DNA of 64,000 bases from Charina bottae (lineage: Eukaryota; Chordata; Lepidosauria; Squamata; Charinaidae). The DNA lies in assembly GCA_023362775.1 (NCBI GenBank), contig JALMGJ010000019.1, positions 4,419,501 to 4,483,500 of the forward strand, read 5' to 3'. Made by a program: the position numbers and the translations under genes. This document shows positions 32,197 through 44,535 of the stretch, in pieces. How positions within the stretch are numbered: position 1 is the first letter of the stretch; the number at the start of each line of letters is the position of its first letter. The notes under the pieces are model-generated. The model was not told where the DNA came from and did not search any database. It saw only the letters and a program-made list of their open reading frames with translations.

Positions 32197-33377
32197 TTCT
32201 ATATATATATATAAAGTAAGTTTGGCAGGCACCATTCAGATCAGAATTTCAAGGCAGGCTTAGAGAAGATTATTTCTATTGGGTGATTGGAAGAAAGAGG
32301 ACAATATCCTGGGCTTGTGTTAAGAAGCATATCCGAATAGGATGTGGGGGAAAAAAATCTCATGCTACTTTGCAAGTTAGTCAGCTGAGCTCAGATGCCT
32401 TTGGAACAGAGGAGAGACAAATGTGCTGATTCTGTCAATGTGACTGAAAAGACAGGCTGTGTGTCCTAATATCAGATTTGACAAAATGCTTTCCTTCTCC
32501 TTTTCTGTATTAGTCAATATTGATAAACGGAAAAAGAACTGTCTGTTCTTGTACATCTTGGTGATATAATTCCTGAGCCCTGTGTCTCAGACAGTTCATT
32601 CTTTTTTAAAGGAAGAACATGTTACCCAATTATTAGATATCTCTAAACATTCACTTGCATATTTTTTTTTAAAATAGAAAATAAACTTATTTATCACTAA
32701 ACAAGCATCCAGTTGCCTGGCTATAAAACTAATTGGTGATTGTACCAAATCAATTTGTCAGATTAGTTGCCAGGATAAAAAGAAAGAAGGAATGAGATTC
32801 TTTGGCAACCCAAACACATCTTTACAAATAATTAAACTCATTTGAAAGTCAATCTTGGCTTGGATTCCTTTCAAGTTTGGGGTTACATTACAGAGTATTT
32901 ATGATTATTTGATCCTAAGTGGTTCACTCTGGCTGACTTCAGCAAAATAGATAGGTCTATCTCAACACTTAAGTAATTATAGGCTCTCAAGATGCTTAAC
33001 CAGGCATGTAGGAATAATGGGATATTAAGGACCCACAATATATAATAAAGGATTTGGTGATTCCTAAATATGGTGTTTCTTGTTGCACCCTGCTGGGTAG
33101 GTTTCATTTTGCAGCTGAGCATAAGAATCAGACTTTGGATATCTATGTTCTCCCACAAGATCCAGTTCAGCATAGACCTAGCAGAAGGATTACCTTTGCA
33201 CTGTACACGCATGCTTTGATAATATGGAGAGACTCCTGAAGTTATTGTATTGACCTCATGAGAGGAGAGGGTGTTTTAAGCAGTAGGTCCAGGGGGATGC
33301 ATCACTCACTTTATGCAGTGCCCCCAGGAATCATTTTGCATAGCCTTACAATTTAGTTACAAGCCTTTCAATTTATA
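32197..33377. other. unassigned sequence
   Basis: Starts with a TA run. Short frames at 32883-33239 have no motif. Nothing recognised. Confidence 0.4.
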
Positions 33378-33716
33378 GGGGCGTGGTAGCTCAGCGGGTA
33401 AGACACCAGGCTCATCAATCGGAAGATTGCAAGTTTGGAGGTTCGAATCCCTAGCCCTGCGTGACAGAGTGAGCTCCCGCCCTCGCCCCAGCTCTTGCCA
33501 ACCTAGCAATTCGAAAGCATGCAAATGCAAGTAGATGAATACTGTAGGTACCACTTCGGTGGGTAGGTAACACCGTTCCGCGCACGTCATGCGGCCACAT
33601 GACCGTGGAAGCATCTTCGGATGACACGGGCTCTTCGGCTAACAAACGGAGATGAGCACCGGCCCCTAGAGTCGGACACGACTGCACAAATGTGCGGAGG
33701 GAACTTTTACCTTTAC
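33378..33716 (+). mobile_element. Sauria-type tRNA SINE, near full length
   Basis: Complete tRNA-like head with A box (TAGCTCAGCGGGTAAG) and B box (GAGGTTCGAATCC), body (CAACCTAGCAATTCGAAAGC; CCACTTCGGTGGGTAGGTAA; CGGAGATGAGCACCGGCCCC) and BovB-like end AGAGTCGGACACGACTGCAC with TTACCTTTA. This is the best-preserved copy here. Confidence 0.93.
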
Positions 33717-33804
33717 TAATGTTCAATGCAATTTCTATTGATGCACAGATGAAGGAAGGCTCAAATTCAGCCATAAATTCAAAATATATTCAATAAATTC
33801 AAAA

Positions 33805-33999
33805 TTCTAAAGCATGCAAATGCAAGTAGATGAATAGGTACCACTTCGGTGGGATGGTAACAGTGTTCCGCGCGCATCATGCCGGCCACATGACCACGGA
33901 AGTGTCTTCGGACGACGCTGGCTCTTCGGCTAACAAACGGAGATGAGCACCGGCCCCTAGAGTTGGACACGACTGCACAACTGTGCGGGGGGAACCTTT
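33805..33999 (+). mobile_element. Sauria-type SINE, 5'-truncated
   Basis: Only the body and tail (from TTCTAAAGCATGCAAATGC to ACCTTTACCTTT) are present, in the same orientation as, and about 90 bp after, the full copy. Confidence 0.9.
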
Positions 34000-34028
34000 A
34001 CCTTTTTACAATTTAGTAGGGCTGGACT

Positions 34029-34048
34029 ATGCTCGCTTTGGCAGCACA
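34029..34048 (+). pseudogene. possible U6 snRNA 5'-end fragment
   Basis: The 20 bases here match the first 20 nt of vertebrate U6 snRNA at 18 positions (GCTCGCTTTGGCAGCACA). The match stops abruptly after CAGCACA. Too short to exclude chance. Confidence 0.35.
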
Positions 34049-37000
34049 CCTGTCTGCATCACCTGAAACCAGTCTTCTCCTGGGGCCTTAAGTTGCATGA
34101 CCCTAAATTCAGTACAAAAGATGGACTTGTATAGGGATTGCCCTACAATTCAGTAGACCCCTGTCCTGATCTTAAATGAATGCTCATAGGATAGAAAGAA
34201 TGGGCTACCCTCTTCTTGACCTTCTTCAAATCAGAGACAACATCAGTCAGAACATGAGAGACAAACCTTTTTGAGGATCCATAACTCTTCAGCACGCTGC
34301 ATGTAGCTTATCAAATAGAAATGCTATTATTTTTTATAGTATACAGCCCATCTTTCTGCCCATATAGAATTCAAGTTGAAATAGTAATAATAGCAACAAC
34401 AAGAAATCTAAACATAATATTAAAGGTATAGTTAAAATTCTTAGTTCAAAATGAAAAGGCCTGACTAGAGGGGAAGTTCTTCGTGCCTTTTCCAAAAGCA
34501 GAAGTAGTACAGCCAAGCACATTCCATACCTTGAGAGCAATAGAGGCATCTTTAAGAGAGCCTTTCCCGCTGATTTTAGCACCCAAATTCATATGCTTTG
34601 TTGTCTAACATCTACAATATTGAACTAAAGTGTAAGCCACCTAGAATATGTAGATGGAGGCAATATGCAAATCCAAATCAGTAAATAAAAGAATTGGAAA
34701 CAAATTTTAAGGTAGGGTGTCCCCAATTAGCTTTTAAATGTTAAAATCAACGCTGTAGATTGGGCTAAGAAAACAACTGCAACCAATTACAGTGCCCTCC
34801 TTATTAAGCTCCTGGTCTATGGGCCAAAATTTAGATGGGGTCAAGGGCCACTCCCAGACTGCAGATGAGATTGTCCTTGAAGGGAAAGCACTTCTGAAAG
34901 ATGGGATAATCTGTCCATTTTGTTTTCTCCCATGTTCATCTTTTTAAATATCTCAAAGTAGGGTGGTGAATGAAATTTTCACCCAACTGCACCAGTCAAG
35001 TTTAATAAGTACAGATATTTCCAGATGAAGACTCAACTCTATCTGCCACCATATAACTTCAAAGACGACAACTGTCAGGAAAAAATAGTGGCAGCATAAC
35101 AACAACAACAACAACAATTTATTAATTTACATGAAGCCCAACTCCAAGCAAATCTGGGCAGTTAATTCCAATGCATCCTGTGTTTAGAGCAGAAAGATGG
35201 TAAAAAGTTATGTAGGGTGGCAGAAACTTGGGTAGGAGCTGCTTTGACTGCTGGTAGACTAGCTAATCTAATACTGAAGGTGTGGAAGTGTTGGAACAGC
35301 ACATTATATTGTAGGACCACAGTCATTAGCTGCAGTTGAGCCCCAACAAAATGGCTAAAAATACAGACCTAAACACTCAGAGTTAATTGAATGGATGGAC
35401 AATCTCAGCATTCCACTTTCTCCTACATTCCTTTTCTTCAACAGAAAAATCTCCATAACTATTCTCATCAGCCCTAGTCTTAATATGCTGAGGAAAAAAG
35501 AAGAACATAGAGCAAATTTAAGTCACTAGATGAAACTCCCAGATTGTTAACATGAAGTGGTAGACTTTGAGATAGATTTCACTGTTGATATGACATAGGC
35601 TAATGGGCATTATGGCTGCACATTGTTTCAGATTTGATTCCCAATAGTGTTTTGGAGTGTGCAGGGGCAGCATAGTCTGAATCTTTTCCTGGGATCATGT
35701 GGCAGCAAGAGGAGACAACTGCATAGTCCCAGAAAAAGATACAGGCACTTTAATGAGTTGAAAATATTCATTCTCCTACGTCCTCCAAAGCATCTGATTC
35801 TGAATTATTTCCAAAACATTGCACATCCCTAACGAAGATAATGATATAAGAGTTGGCTACAATCCAAGATCTATGCATGTATTAATAACTACTATACATA
35901 GACTTCAATTCACTCTAAATATTGTATACATATCAGACATTTTCTGATTGACATATGGGTGAAAACATCTTGACAATATTAAACTTAAGCTAGTGTTACC
36001 CATTTCCAGAACAGTGAAATTCTGGAGAACAAAGAGACCAAAATCAAGTATTCCATTGTTCAAAACCCTAGAATTTAAGCTTAACTTTTCAAAAGCTGTT
36101 TTAGAAATTTAATGGTTTTTTCCTCTGCTTTACTCCTGTCAAAATAAACTTCAAAATGCCATCTTAAGCACAGCTAGAGATTTTTAAAAACAACAATAAC
36201 AACAACAAAAAGAAGAAGAAGAAGAACACCTTGTGTTCTTTTGCATTCTGAAAGAGACATGTAGATTTGTTTACATTTTCCCTGAAATTTGTCTGGAGGA
36301 ACATTATGTCTTATTTGTTCTGATCATCTTCCTTGAATTCAGAAATTCACTTGGATGATTCATTCACGATGGAACTCTCTAGAGCATTTTATTGGACTTC
36401 AAGTCCTGACAGCAAAAACTCATTTTAAAAAGAGAATAAGACACACCTCTCTTCAACAGAGATTGGAGAAACATCTTCATAAGATGACCTGTTACTTTAC
36501 AAAGATGCGGCAACTTCTTTCTGAGGGCATTATCTTCAAATTCCTTATGATCTAAGTATTTTCTCTTTCTTCTGTTGTGAAAAACATGATTCATTTTGTA
36601 GGAGCAAAATTGTAGGAGCATTCTCAGGGGTATGCAAAGTTTCAACTTCACTTTATAGAAGTTTGACGGAAGCTGTGAAGTGATGAAGGCGATTTACCCA
36701 AAAGCGTGTTCAATTAATGAAAGGCAGATATATCTTCAGCCTGTTATGAAGGACAGTGGAAATAGTTTAAGCCAATTGCAATGGAAATGTAATATAAATA
36801 TGAGACACACATATACACACAGAGAGATTATTTGGATTGTGGCAGGTTACATACAACTAGTTATCAAGCCCAACATTAATTAACAGATTCTGACTTTATA
36901 ATATAAATGGGAGGGATACCCAAATGCAAGAAACCCACTGTCTGAACAAGCAATATAACAATCTAGTGTTCAGAGAAGTCCCAAAACAGTGCTTCACAGG

Positions 37001-38284
37001 ACACTGATGAATATAACAACAACATAGCTATTACAAAAGCCCCAATGCAGAACTACATGGGTATTCTGAGCATATTGGTGGAGTAGATAAGTTTCCATAT
37101 TCATCATTAAGTGTCCGGTTCAGTACTGAGATCAGAACATAGTGTGCTCTGTAATGTAACCTTGGGAGAAAAGGGTTCCTTTGCTGCTCTTCAGGGATAT
37201 AATTCCTAAATGTATTTGGACTCTTATAAAGCCTCTTTTCCCTGTCCTCTGTGTTTCCCTGTCATCTGGATTTAGGTAGCTATTCATTAGAGATAAGAAC
37301 TTGGCCATTGATTCTATGACTCTCACCCCCATATTCAAATAATTTCTCCCCCAAAATTCAACAATAAAATGGTAGCTTCTAAATAACATGGGTGTTTTTT
37401 TAGCCATTTATTTCTTTTCAAATAAACTAAAACTCTCTAGCCTTCACCATCTTCTGTCCTCAAATATGTACCCTGAAGCCCTTGAAAGTGAAAGGAGGAG
37501 GAGGAGGTGGTGGAGGAGGGGAGGGAAGGAGGGATGGAGGGGGAGGAACCACCCCTGATCATCTCAAAAATATTGCCCTCCCATTATAGATAACTAATCT
37601 AAAGACTAGTTGAGCTTGGAACCCTATTCTTCAAAACCAGCTTGGTTATTACCTAGCTTTTTCCCCAGGATTTTCAGGCTAACATGCCAAAAGGAAAATG
37701 AGGAATTATTAGGAGGTATAGAGTACAGGCATGAAGTCTGACTGTGCTTTGTCCATATTCTTATAAATTTGAAAGTGATTTTTAAATTTTAGTTGGGTTT
37801 ATTATTTTAAATGACAATGGTCTCCATGCGATGTTGGCGGAAGAGCTTTGATTTCTACTGAAGAAAGGGGTCAGCATTGCTTCCTACTTCTGTCTCTTCC
37901 TAATGGATAAGGACAGGCTGTAGCTGCTCAGCAGCAAAGTAAAGGCACAATCAGAAATATTTAATTGAATTTCGTATGGTGCCAGCCCCACACTCAGTGC
38001 AGTGATGAACTGTATATAGGAGACAATGGAGCACCCTCAGTTGGGGTTGTAGCTTATTAGGAGTGTTCTTGCAGTGAGTGATCCCACTTTTATAATTCAT
38101 GAGTAGGTTAAAATGAATCCAGAAATCTAAGGGCCTATCCAAGCCTGCCTTTTAATGGATCTTTGTATATTTGCACTTAACCATAGCACAATCATTTCTG
38201 GGTTCCTTTTTTCTGTTCTACCTCATGAAATTGGCTTTGTCTCATCCCCCATTTATGAGAACCTTAAGTGGTCCTCAGCTGTAT
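34049..38284. other. unassigned sequence, mostly AT-rich
   Basis: Decayed LINE-tail-like text at 34625-34690 (GTAAGCCACCTAGAATATG), an ACA-run at 35100-35116, AAC/AAG runs near 36190-36225 and a purine-rich block at 37488-37550. Open frames are short with no motifs. No exon or RNA gene recognised. Confidence 0.35.
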
Positions 38285-38288
38285 CAGC

Positions 38289-38291
38289 ATG

Positions 38292-38375
<84 letters not shown>

Positions 38376-38387
38376 ATCTATCTATCT
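38289..38387 (+). repeat. (CTAT)n microsatellite
   Basis: About 24 units with CATCTAT breaks, complementary in motif to the GATA array at 21849-21983. Confidence 0.95.
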
Positions 38388-38401
38388 TTACCGCTCATCT
38401 A

Positions 38402-38715
38402 GTATTTATTTATTTATTTTATTTATTTATTTAATTTATATAACCGCCCATCTCCGCCAATGGGGAACTCTGGGCGGTTTACAATAAAATAGTTAAAATA
38501 AAATATAAAACATCAGTATACAATATATAAAAATAATAAATAATTATAAATCCAGATGGACGATGGAATTAAAACGAAGGACATTATAAAATTAAGGAGT
38601 TAGCCACCCACATGAGGAACTATCCTTTCCTCCTTCCCATGCCAGGCGGCAAAACCAGGTCTTCAGCTCTTTCCTAAAGGTTGGGAGGGAGGAGATCTGT
38701 CTCAACTCAGTTGTA
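38402..38715 (-). mobile_element. L2-type LINE 3' end
   Basis: Minus orientation: ATTT repeats, the hairpin tail CCGCCCATCTCCGCCAAT...CTCTGGGCGG, an A-rich 3' UTR, then on the minus strand the peptide FRKELKTWFCRLAWE, similar to the usual L2/CR1 ORF2 C-terminus. A sister copy lies at 42205-42550. Confidence 0.65.
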
Positions 38716-40045
38716 TTGCAACAACTCTGTGCGGCTTACAAACAATTAACGATAAAAGATTAAAATATCATTAAAACCATACAATATAAATATAAATATA
38801 TTTGTTGAAAGGTGATGTCGCCTGCCGGGGAAGAGACCACCCCACATTATCTCAACATCAAAAAAAAAGCAGCTTCAAGATGTGTACAATCGATTAGGTC
38901 ACCTCAGAAGAGAATCAGATAACTGCCAGTGACTAGGAATTAAGCCAATATAAGATGACCTAATAAGGTCTGCCAATATCATGTTAGTCTAGTTTTCTGC
39001 CATCTAAAGGATGGGAGAACAGCACTATAAGCTGCCAGGTTTATGAGACCCATACAAAGCTTCTGCAGGAGAAACTCCATACAAAGTCCAAGATGCAAAA
39101 ATAAGCAAGGTCCACTGAAAGTAAACGGCTAGACTTTTTGCATCTTCGAAGAGCATGTTTATGGAGAAGCTAGAGATTTTTCTTGGGAAGTGACCTGTTT
39201 CTCAGTTGGTATGACAATAAACTTGAGACTGATATTCTTCCATCTGGAGGGAACTACCTTTCACTGTAAAGTTCAGGAAACAAGGCAGTTTCCCCTTGAT
39301 AGGGCAGAAAATGAACTAAATGTAGGCATTTACTAAAGCTTTAACAGATGGGTTAGCTTGGAGCACAATTTGCAAAATGAATCAATAAAGCATCATGATC
39401 TCTGTCACAGTCCTTTACAAGACCAAATAGCAGAGGATTTTGTTTCATATGCCAACAGTTCCTCGATATTTAGAGCCTCTTGATCTTTCTACCTAAAAAG
39501 TCTGCACTGAGAAAGGACTGGCACCAATGTCTCTAGGGATTTTGAGTTCTTCACAAAGTAAGTCCAGCGACTGTTCAGGATGAGCATATAGAAGTGGTTT
39601 GCTACTGTCTTCTTCTGGGTTCCCCCCAATTTCTTAGTCTAGCCAAGGATAAGCCTCTCCATTTATCTTTTGCAACCTTAGGGAGCATCCATGTGATGAC
39701 ATGAAACAGCTGTATGTTTCTTCTTTGGAAATCCTATCAGAACCTAGCAAGCATATCTTAAAAATCCAAGGGGAACCTCAAGGTTTTGGGGTACTCTATG
39801 TTGGATGAGGCCACTTCCACTGTTGTATTTACAGAAGCCATTGCATCTGTAAAGGCATAAAGCCATTAATCTATTTGCTTAGTATATTTTTTCTGTGGCA
39901 ACCAATCTCCCAGGACTGACATCCACATATGATTTCAAGGTCACACAACTGTCATAGTCAGAAACCCATTCATTCATATAGTTATTCATTCATTCACTCA
40001 TTATATTTCTGTCCTGCTTTCTTCCAGGTGCCCCAGCAGATGGCA
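38716..40045. other. unassigned sequence
   Basis: No gene recognised. An ATTC run lies at 39968-40003. Confidence 0.35.
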
Positions 40046-40138
40046 GATCTGATCCACATTTCTGGACTCTGAAGTTAAATAGGGTTATACCTAGTTAATA
40101 CTTGGAGACCACTAGTGAATCCTATGGTTGTAGGCTGT
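40046..40138 (+). pseudogene. 5S rRNA-derived sequence
   Basis: GATCTGATC..., then CTCTGAAGTTAAATAGGGTT, CCTAGTTAATACTTGGAGAC and GGTTGTAGGCTGTAC follow the 3' three quarters of vertebrate 5S rRNA in order, with many substitutions and a small deletion near the GGGAGACC segment. It is too diverged to be a gene. It could be a 5S pseudogene or the head of a 5S-derived SINE whose body I cannot make out. Confidence 0.65.
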
Positions 40139-40494
40139 ACTGGGAAGCTGAACAATATTACTTACCAGTTAACTGCATCCAGATTAGAGATTACTATCTA
40201 AAGTTTCATGCAATGGCTGCTGAAGCAAATGGTGAAGATTCCAGAATGATGATGGCATCATGGAAATGGAATTGCATATTTGCTTTACCATATCTGATGT
40301 GTCAGTATTTGTCATTCAAAGCAGTCCAACTAATCAATTAAAATAGAAGCCCAGAGTTATTTCAGTATTTCAGGATTCCCAACCCACTCTTAATGACTGA
40401 ACTATTAAGTTTAGCAGAGTACAATGAAATAAAACGAAACCAAAAACAGTGGGAAATTATACATTGATGTAGAATGAAGTGAAAACTCTGAGTT
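40139..40494. other. unassigned sequence
   Basis: Nothing recognised. Confidence 0.35.
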
Positions 40495-40842
40495 ATGGCA
40501 TGGGAGCAAATGCAATCTGTCACACCTAAAGGTTTTTGGGTGCAATGCTTATATATCCCTAAAGGGGCGGGGGGAGGATTAATTAAATTGCAGAACCCTA
40601 TGAGGGATAATGCTGGACTACCAACAGGAACAAGAGGCTACAGGGCTTTGGACTTGAAAACTGTAAAACTGAGCCCATACAGTGTTGCACATTTTAATAA
40701 AGGAGAAAGGATAACCCCAGAAGATTTGCAGTCTTTACAATCAGTGTCCAGCAGAGCCTCTCCTGATAAACTAAGCCTATTATCATTTAACAACAACATA
40801 AACTGTTTAGATAAATCTATTTCTATTCCCTGTCTATGCTAA
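40495..40842 (+). other. unassigned 115-codon open frame
   Basis: Continuous frame beginning MAWEQMQSVTPKGFWVQCLY and containing NPMRDNAGLPTGTRGYRALD. Codon use and residue mix look more protein-like than the surrounding frames, but I recognise no domain. It could be a remnant of a retroelement or a chance frame. No splice context or upstream signals support a host gene. Confidence 0.25.
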
Positions 40843-42204
40843 ATGCCTATCCATGTTTGCTATCAGGCTAACAATTAATTGTTAGTTTTGGCTACTATTA
40901 GGGCCATTTTATATAATGAAAAAAAGGTAACATCTCTTCCAAGTAGAGCTCAATTGCTAAAGGGATCCTGAAGTGGTCCATGTAATTTTCTTGGCAGCGA
41001 TTTGGAATTGCTTTGTGATTGCTTTTTCTGGGGTGACTCTCCTTTTTTCATCCCCCAATGTAGTCCATGGTCCAGGAATTTCCTGAATGTCTCCAACACA
41101 AAATAAATTGTTTAGCCCCAAGCCCATACACTGAGTAATCCAGTAGTCTAGGCATAATGTACTGCCCAATTCAAGCTTATGTGAGTCTCTATGGCCATAT
41201 TCATATGAGAATGTTTAATCAAGTTATCAACATTCTGGCCACATCATACAGCTTAACAAAGTGAGGAAAAACTTTGCTGTTGCCTATGGTAACAAATAGT
41301 ATTATTTTTACTCAACTACTACAGTATTCAGCAATAGACTGCGAGGCCTCGGGAACTCATAAATGTAAAAGGATTTCCCAAAGAACAGTAAAAAGTGGGG
41401 AGGGGGGAACCTCCCTGTATAATTAAGTTGTGGCAAAGAGGAGCAAACGTGCTAGTTGCAGAAATGTCATTTAGAACATCATTCAGACTGGTTAATCGGA
41501 GTTGTGTTTCAAATCTCTCTATCATTCTACTCTCAGACAAAATACTTTTTACTCAACAAAAACAACTTTCAATGGATTGGTTTTGTTCTTATTGTACAAT
41601 TACATTGACTATATTGCAATACTGTAGTAAATAGATTAGAAAAGTTGCATCTTGCAAATTTGGGAGTTGAGGTTTTATGTATTGTCGAGGGCTTTCATTT
41701 GGAAATTTGGATTTTGAAATTTTGGATTTGGATTTTGAAATTTGAATTTGGGAGTTGAGGTTTTGTTTAAGGGCTGGGACTATGAGTGTTTCTTAGGTGC
41801 ACACTGGCAGCAAGATGAAGCTTTCTCACATGGTTACCAATGTTAATGGTAGCTGGAGGGTTTCACTTATTGCCTCCCCCACCCCAGTATTTCTAATTGG
41901 AAATTATAATACAAGTAAAGGAGAGCAGAATTGCTATTTCAGTCCATACATTCTGATCATGAAATGTATGGGATTATCTCAAAAATTACGATGTTGATGA
42001 TGCAATCTGTAGAGCCCACCACGTAGCAACATGTTCTCAGAGTATTTGAGAACATAAAATCAAGCAAAAACAGAGAGAATAAATGCAGCAATGAAGTAAC
42101 GATGCAGCAGACTAATTTTAAAATTGTTAATATGAGTTTATCAGATTAAAACAAAGTTTTAAAAAGCCTGTCACCAAGAGTAGGTACTTGGAGGAGGTAT
42201 TCCA
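40843..42204. other. unassigned sequence
   Basis: Nothing recognised; a local repeat of TTTGGATTTTGAAATTT occurs near 41705-41750. Confidence 0.35.
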
Positions 42205-42550
42205 CAATTTATTTATTTTTCAAATTTTGCCACCGCCCATCTCCCCCCAGAAGGGGACTCTGGGCGGTTTACAACAAAGCTAAAAATTTTAAAACAGTAA
42301 AACCATAAATAGTACATAACATGTAAATACAAGTACAACATATAGATATAAAAAATAAAAAATAAAATCCAGATGGCAATAGAAAATCGAGTTCCGTTCA
42401 TATGTATGTGAGGAGCACTCTAAAGCAGCAGCCATCCCCAGGAATAACTACTCCCCTTCCTGCCCCAAGCGAGGTGGCAGAGCTGAAGGTCTTCAGGTTC
42501 TCCCAGAAGGACAGGAGCGATGGGGCTTGCCTCACCTCCAGGGGAAGAAT
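42205..42550 (-). mobile_element. L2-type LINE 3' end
   Basis: Same architecture as 38402-38715: TTTATTTATT, hairpin tail CCGCCCATCTCCCCCCAG...GACTCTGGGCGG, A-rich 3' UTR, then antisense of the ORF2 end with GAAGGTCTTCAGGTTCTCCC. Confidence 0.65.
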
Positions 42551-44124
42551 TGCAAGAATTTAAGAGAGAGACCAATAAGCCAGAGTGATAAGGGGTTCAC
42601 CTTCATTGACTGTGTCCAAGTAAAGGCTGGATATTTCTTATATATATTATTATCAAATGTTTCAATTTGGACCTCTGTATGAGGGAATTAGACTTAATGG
42701 TTTAAATACCCCTTTCCAAATCTCTAATTCTAGGTTCTGGAATATCATTAGCACTAACCAAACATCACATCTCAATTAGCCAGGTACCTGGAGAAAGGCT
42801 AAACACACACAGACACACACTTGGAGGAGACCAATTTTTTAATAGCCATGTTATCCAACACTTACCACAAAACTACCCTAAAATAGCAGTTAGATGTAAT
42901 ATAATAACATATTTCCCAAAGGAGGGTCTGTTGCTTACTGATGGGATTTCAGCTTCAGTCTGTAGGATCTGCAGCTAAAAAGGATCTTGAGGAGACAAAT
43001 TGGATAAAGCAAATTGGATGAAGTTTTTGGTTTCCCAAGACCCAAGACTAGAACAGCATTGCTTGGGTAATCACTGAAAGGGTAAAACAAAGTATTAGGT
43101 AGCTTCATCAAGTCACCTACCTTGCAATATATCAGGGTGAGAAATAGACTTAGAGTTTTTTTTTTAAAAAAAAAAATCAATTGCGTGTGTCAGACAAAAT
43201 GTTATTTATTGGTTTATCTCCCCTTGCCACAACATGCATTCTGTCTCTTAAGGTCTAAAGAGATAGATCCAAAGGATGAAAGGACTAGTATCTCCAGCTG
43301 CAACAATATTCCCTTAAGCTTAAGCCAAGAAATGCATTCAAATAATGAGTGAAAGCAAACTGCATACCAGCTCCTGAAACAGTCATTCATCACAATGACA
43401 AATTATGCTGCAGTAAAAACAAACAAACAAAAAACAACAACTTGACAGCATAGCTTTGTCCTCATTGGTCATATGACCAAGAATTCATCTGAAGAATTTG
43501 AATCTCTCTTGACTTTCTGCATTTGTCCTATCCTTGACAGTACCCCTATCCCTGTTTACATTGTTAAATTGCAGGATAATGAAAAGTAACATTTAAATGC
43601 TTCACAAAATGAATCATGTTTCCTTTTCTGCATATTTCCACAGACCTCTGACCTCAGCACTCCGTGAGGAACGCAATGCAGTTCCATGCTGATTTGACTT
43701 GGTTCAGGCAGAGTGCAACAATAAGATTTGGGAAATAAAGCTCTCACTTCTGTACCAGAGCATGGAAATGGAGTAAGAATGAGTGTTTGAAAAAAATAAA
43801 ACATAAAAATTTCTGTCCTGTACCAGAAAAGCATGTTCTTGGTCTGGAACAATGAGCAGAAATTTGAAATAAAATACTATCTAAAGAATGGCCCTTGATG
43901 TTATTATTTTTCAGCTTTCCACCCAAAGCTGAGATTGTACCACATCTTCTGGTACCTCAACAAACAACTGCACCCTTCCTTGGCCCAATGTCCCTGCAGT
44001 TTCCTCTTTGGTCTTCCTAACTTATTCTGGAGTTGGCATCAGAGCTAGCAGTGACTTCAACTGGTAAACGGGGACCTCTCTGCACTGGTTTCACTGAGAA
44101 AGCACTAGTTGTAGTGTCCAGTGC
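42551..44124. other. unassigned sequence
   Basis: No gene or element border recognised. Confidence 0.4.
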
Positions 44125-44535
44125 CCCAATATTAGGCTGACCATATTTCCCGTTTTGAACAGGACAGTCCCGTTTTTTTAGCATTTTTCAACTGTCCTGT
44201 TGTTTTGATAAAAATCTCAACTTTGTCCCGTTTTTTAAACCCGGCGGGAATGGCGCGGAAGGACGATCCAAGCTGGAGCTGCTGATTGGAGGCAGCCCAG
44301 AAGAGGAAGCCCTCATGCCTATCAGCGTGCGGCAAAGGAGGGCGGGGTTTGCAGGCAGGAGCCAATCACGCAGACCAGGGGGCGGGGTTTGCAGGCGGAA
44401 GCCAATTGTGCAGACTGGGGGGTGGAAACCCTTGTCTTTTTCATGAATACGGAATATTACATAAGACCCTGTCCTGTTTTACCATCCCAATGTCCCATTT
44501 TTGTCTCAAGGAAATATGGTAAGTCTACCCAAAAT
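44125..44535 (+). mobile_element. hAT-type MITE (395 bp) with 8-bp TSD
   Basis: Element 44133-44527 begins TAGGCTGACCATATTTCCCG and ends ATATGGTAAGTCTA, imperfect terminal inverted repeats. The 8-bp flanks are CCCAATAT and CCCAAAAT (7 of 8). The interior is GC-richer (GGGCGGGGTTTGCAGGCAGG) with no coding. Eight-base duplications and TAGG...CCTA-like ends fit the hAT superfamily. The sister copy at 49637-49953 is inverted. Confidence 0.85.

Noticed and set aside
38155..38487. Protein rich in Tyr-Leu-Ser-Ile repeats
   Set aside because: Encoded by the CTAT microsatellite and the adjoining LINE tail.
40046..40138. Functional 5S rRNA gene
   Set aside because: Too many substitutions, a deletion near the GGGAGACC segment, and no T-run terminator directly after the end.
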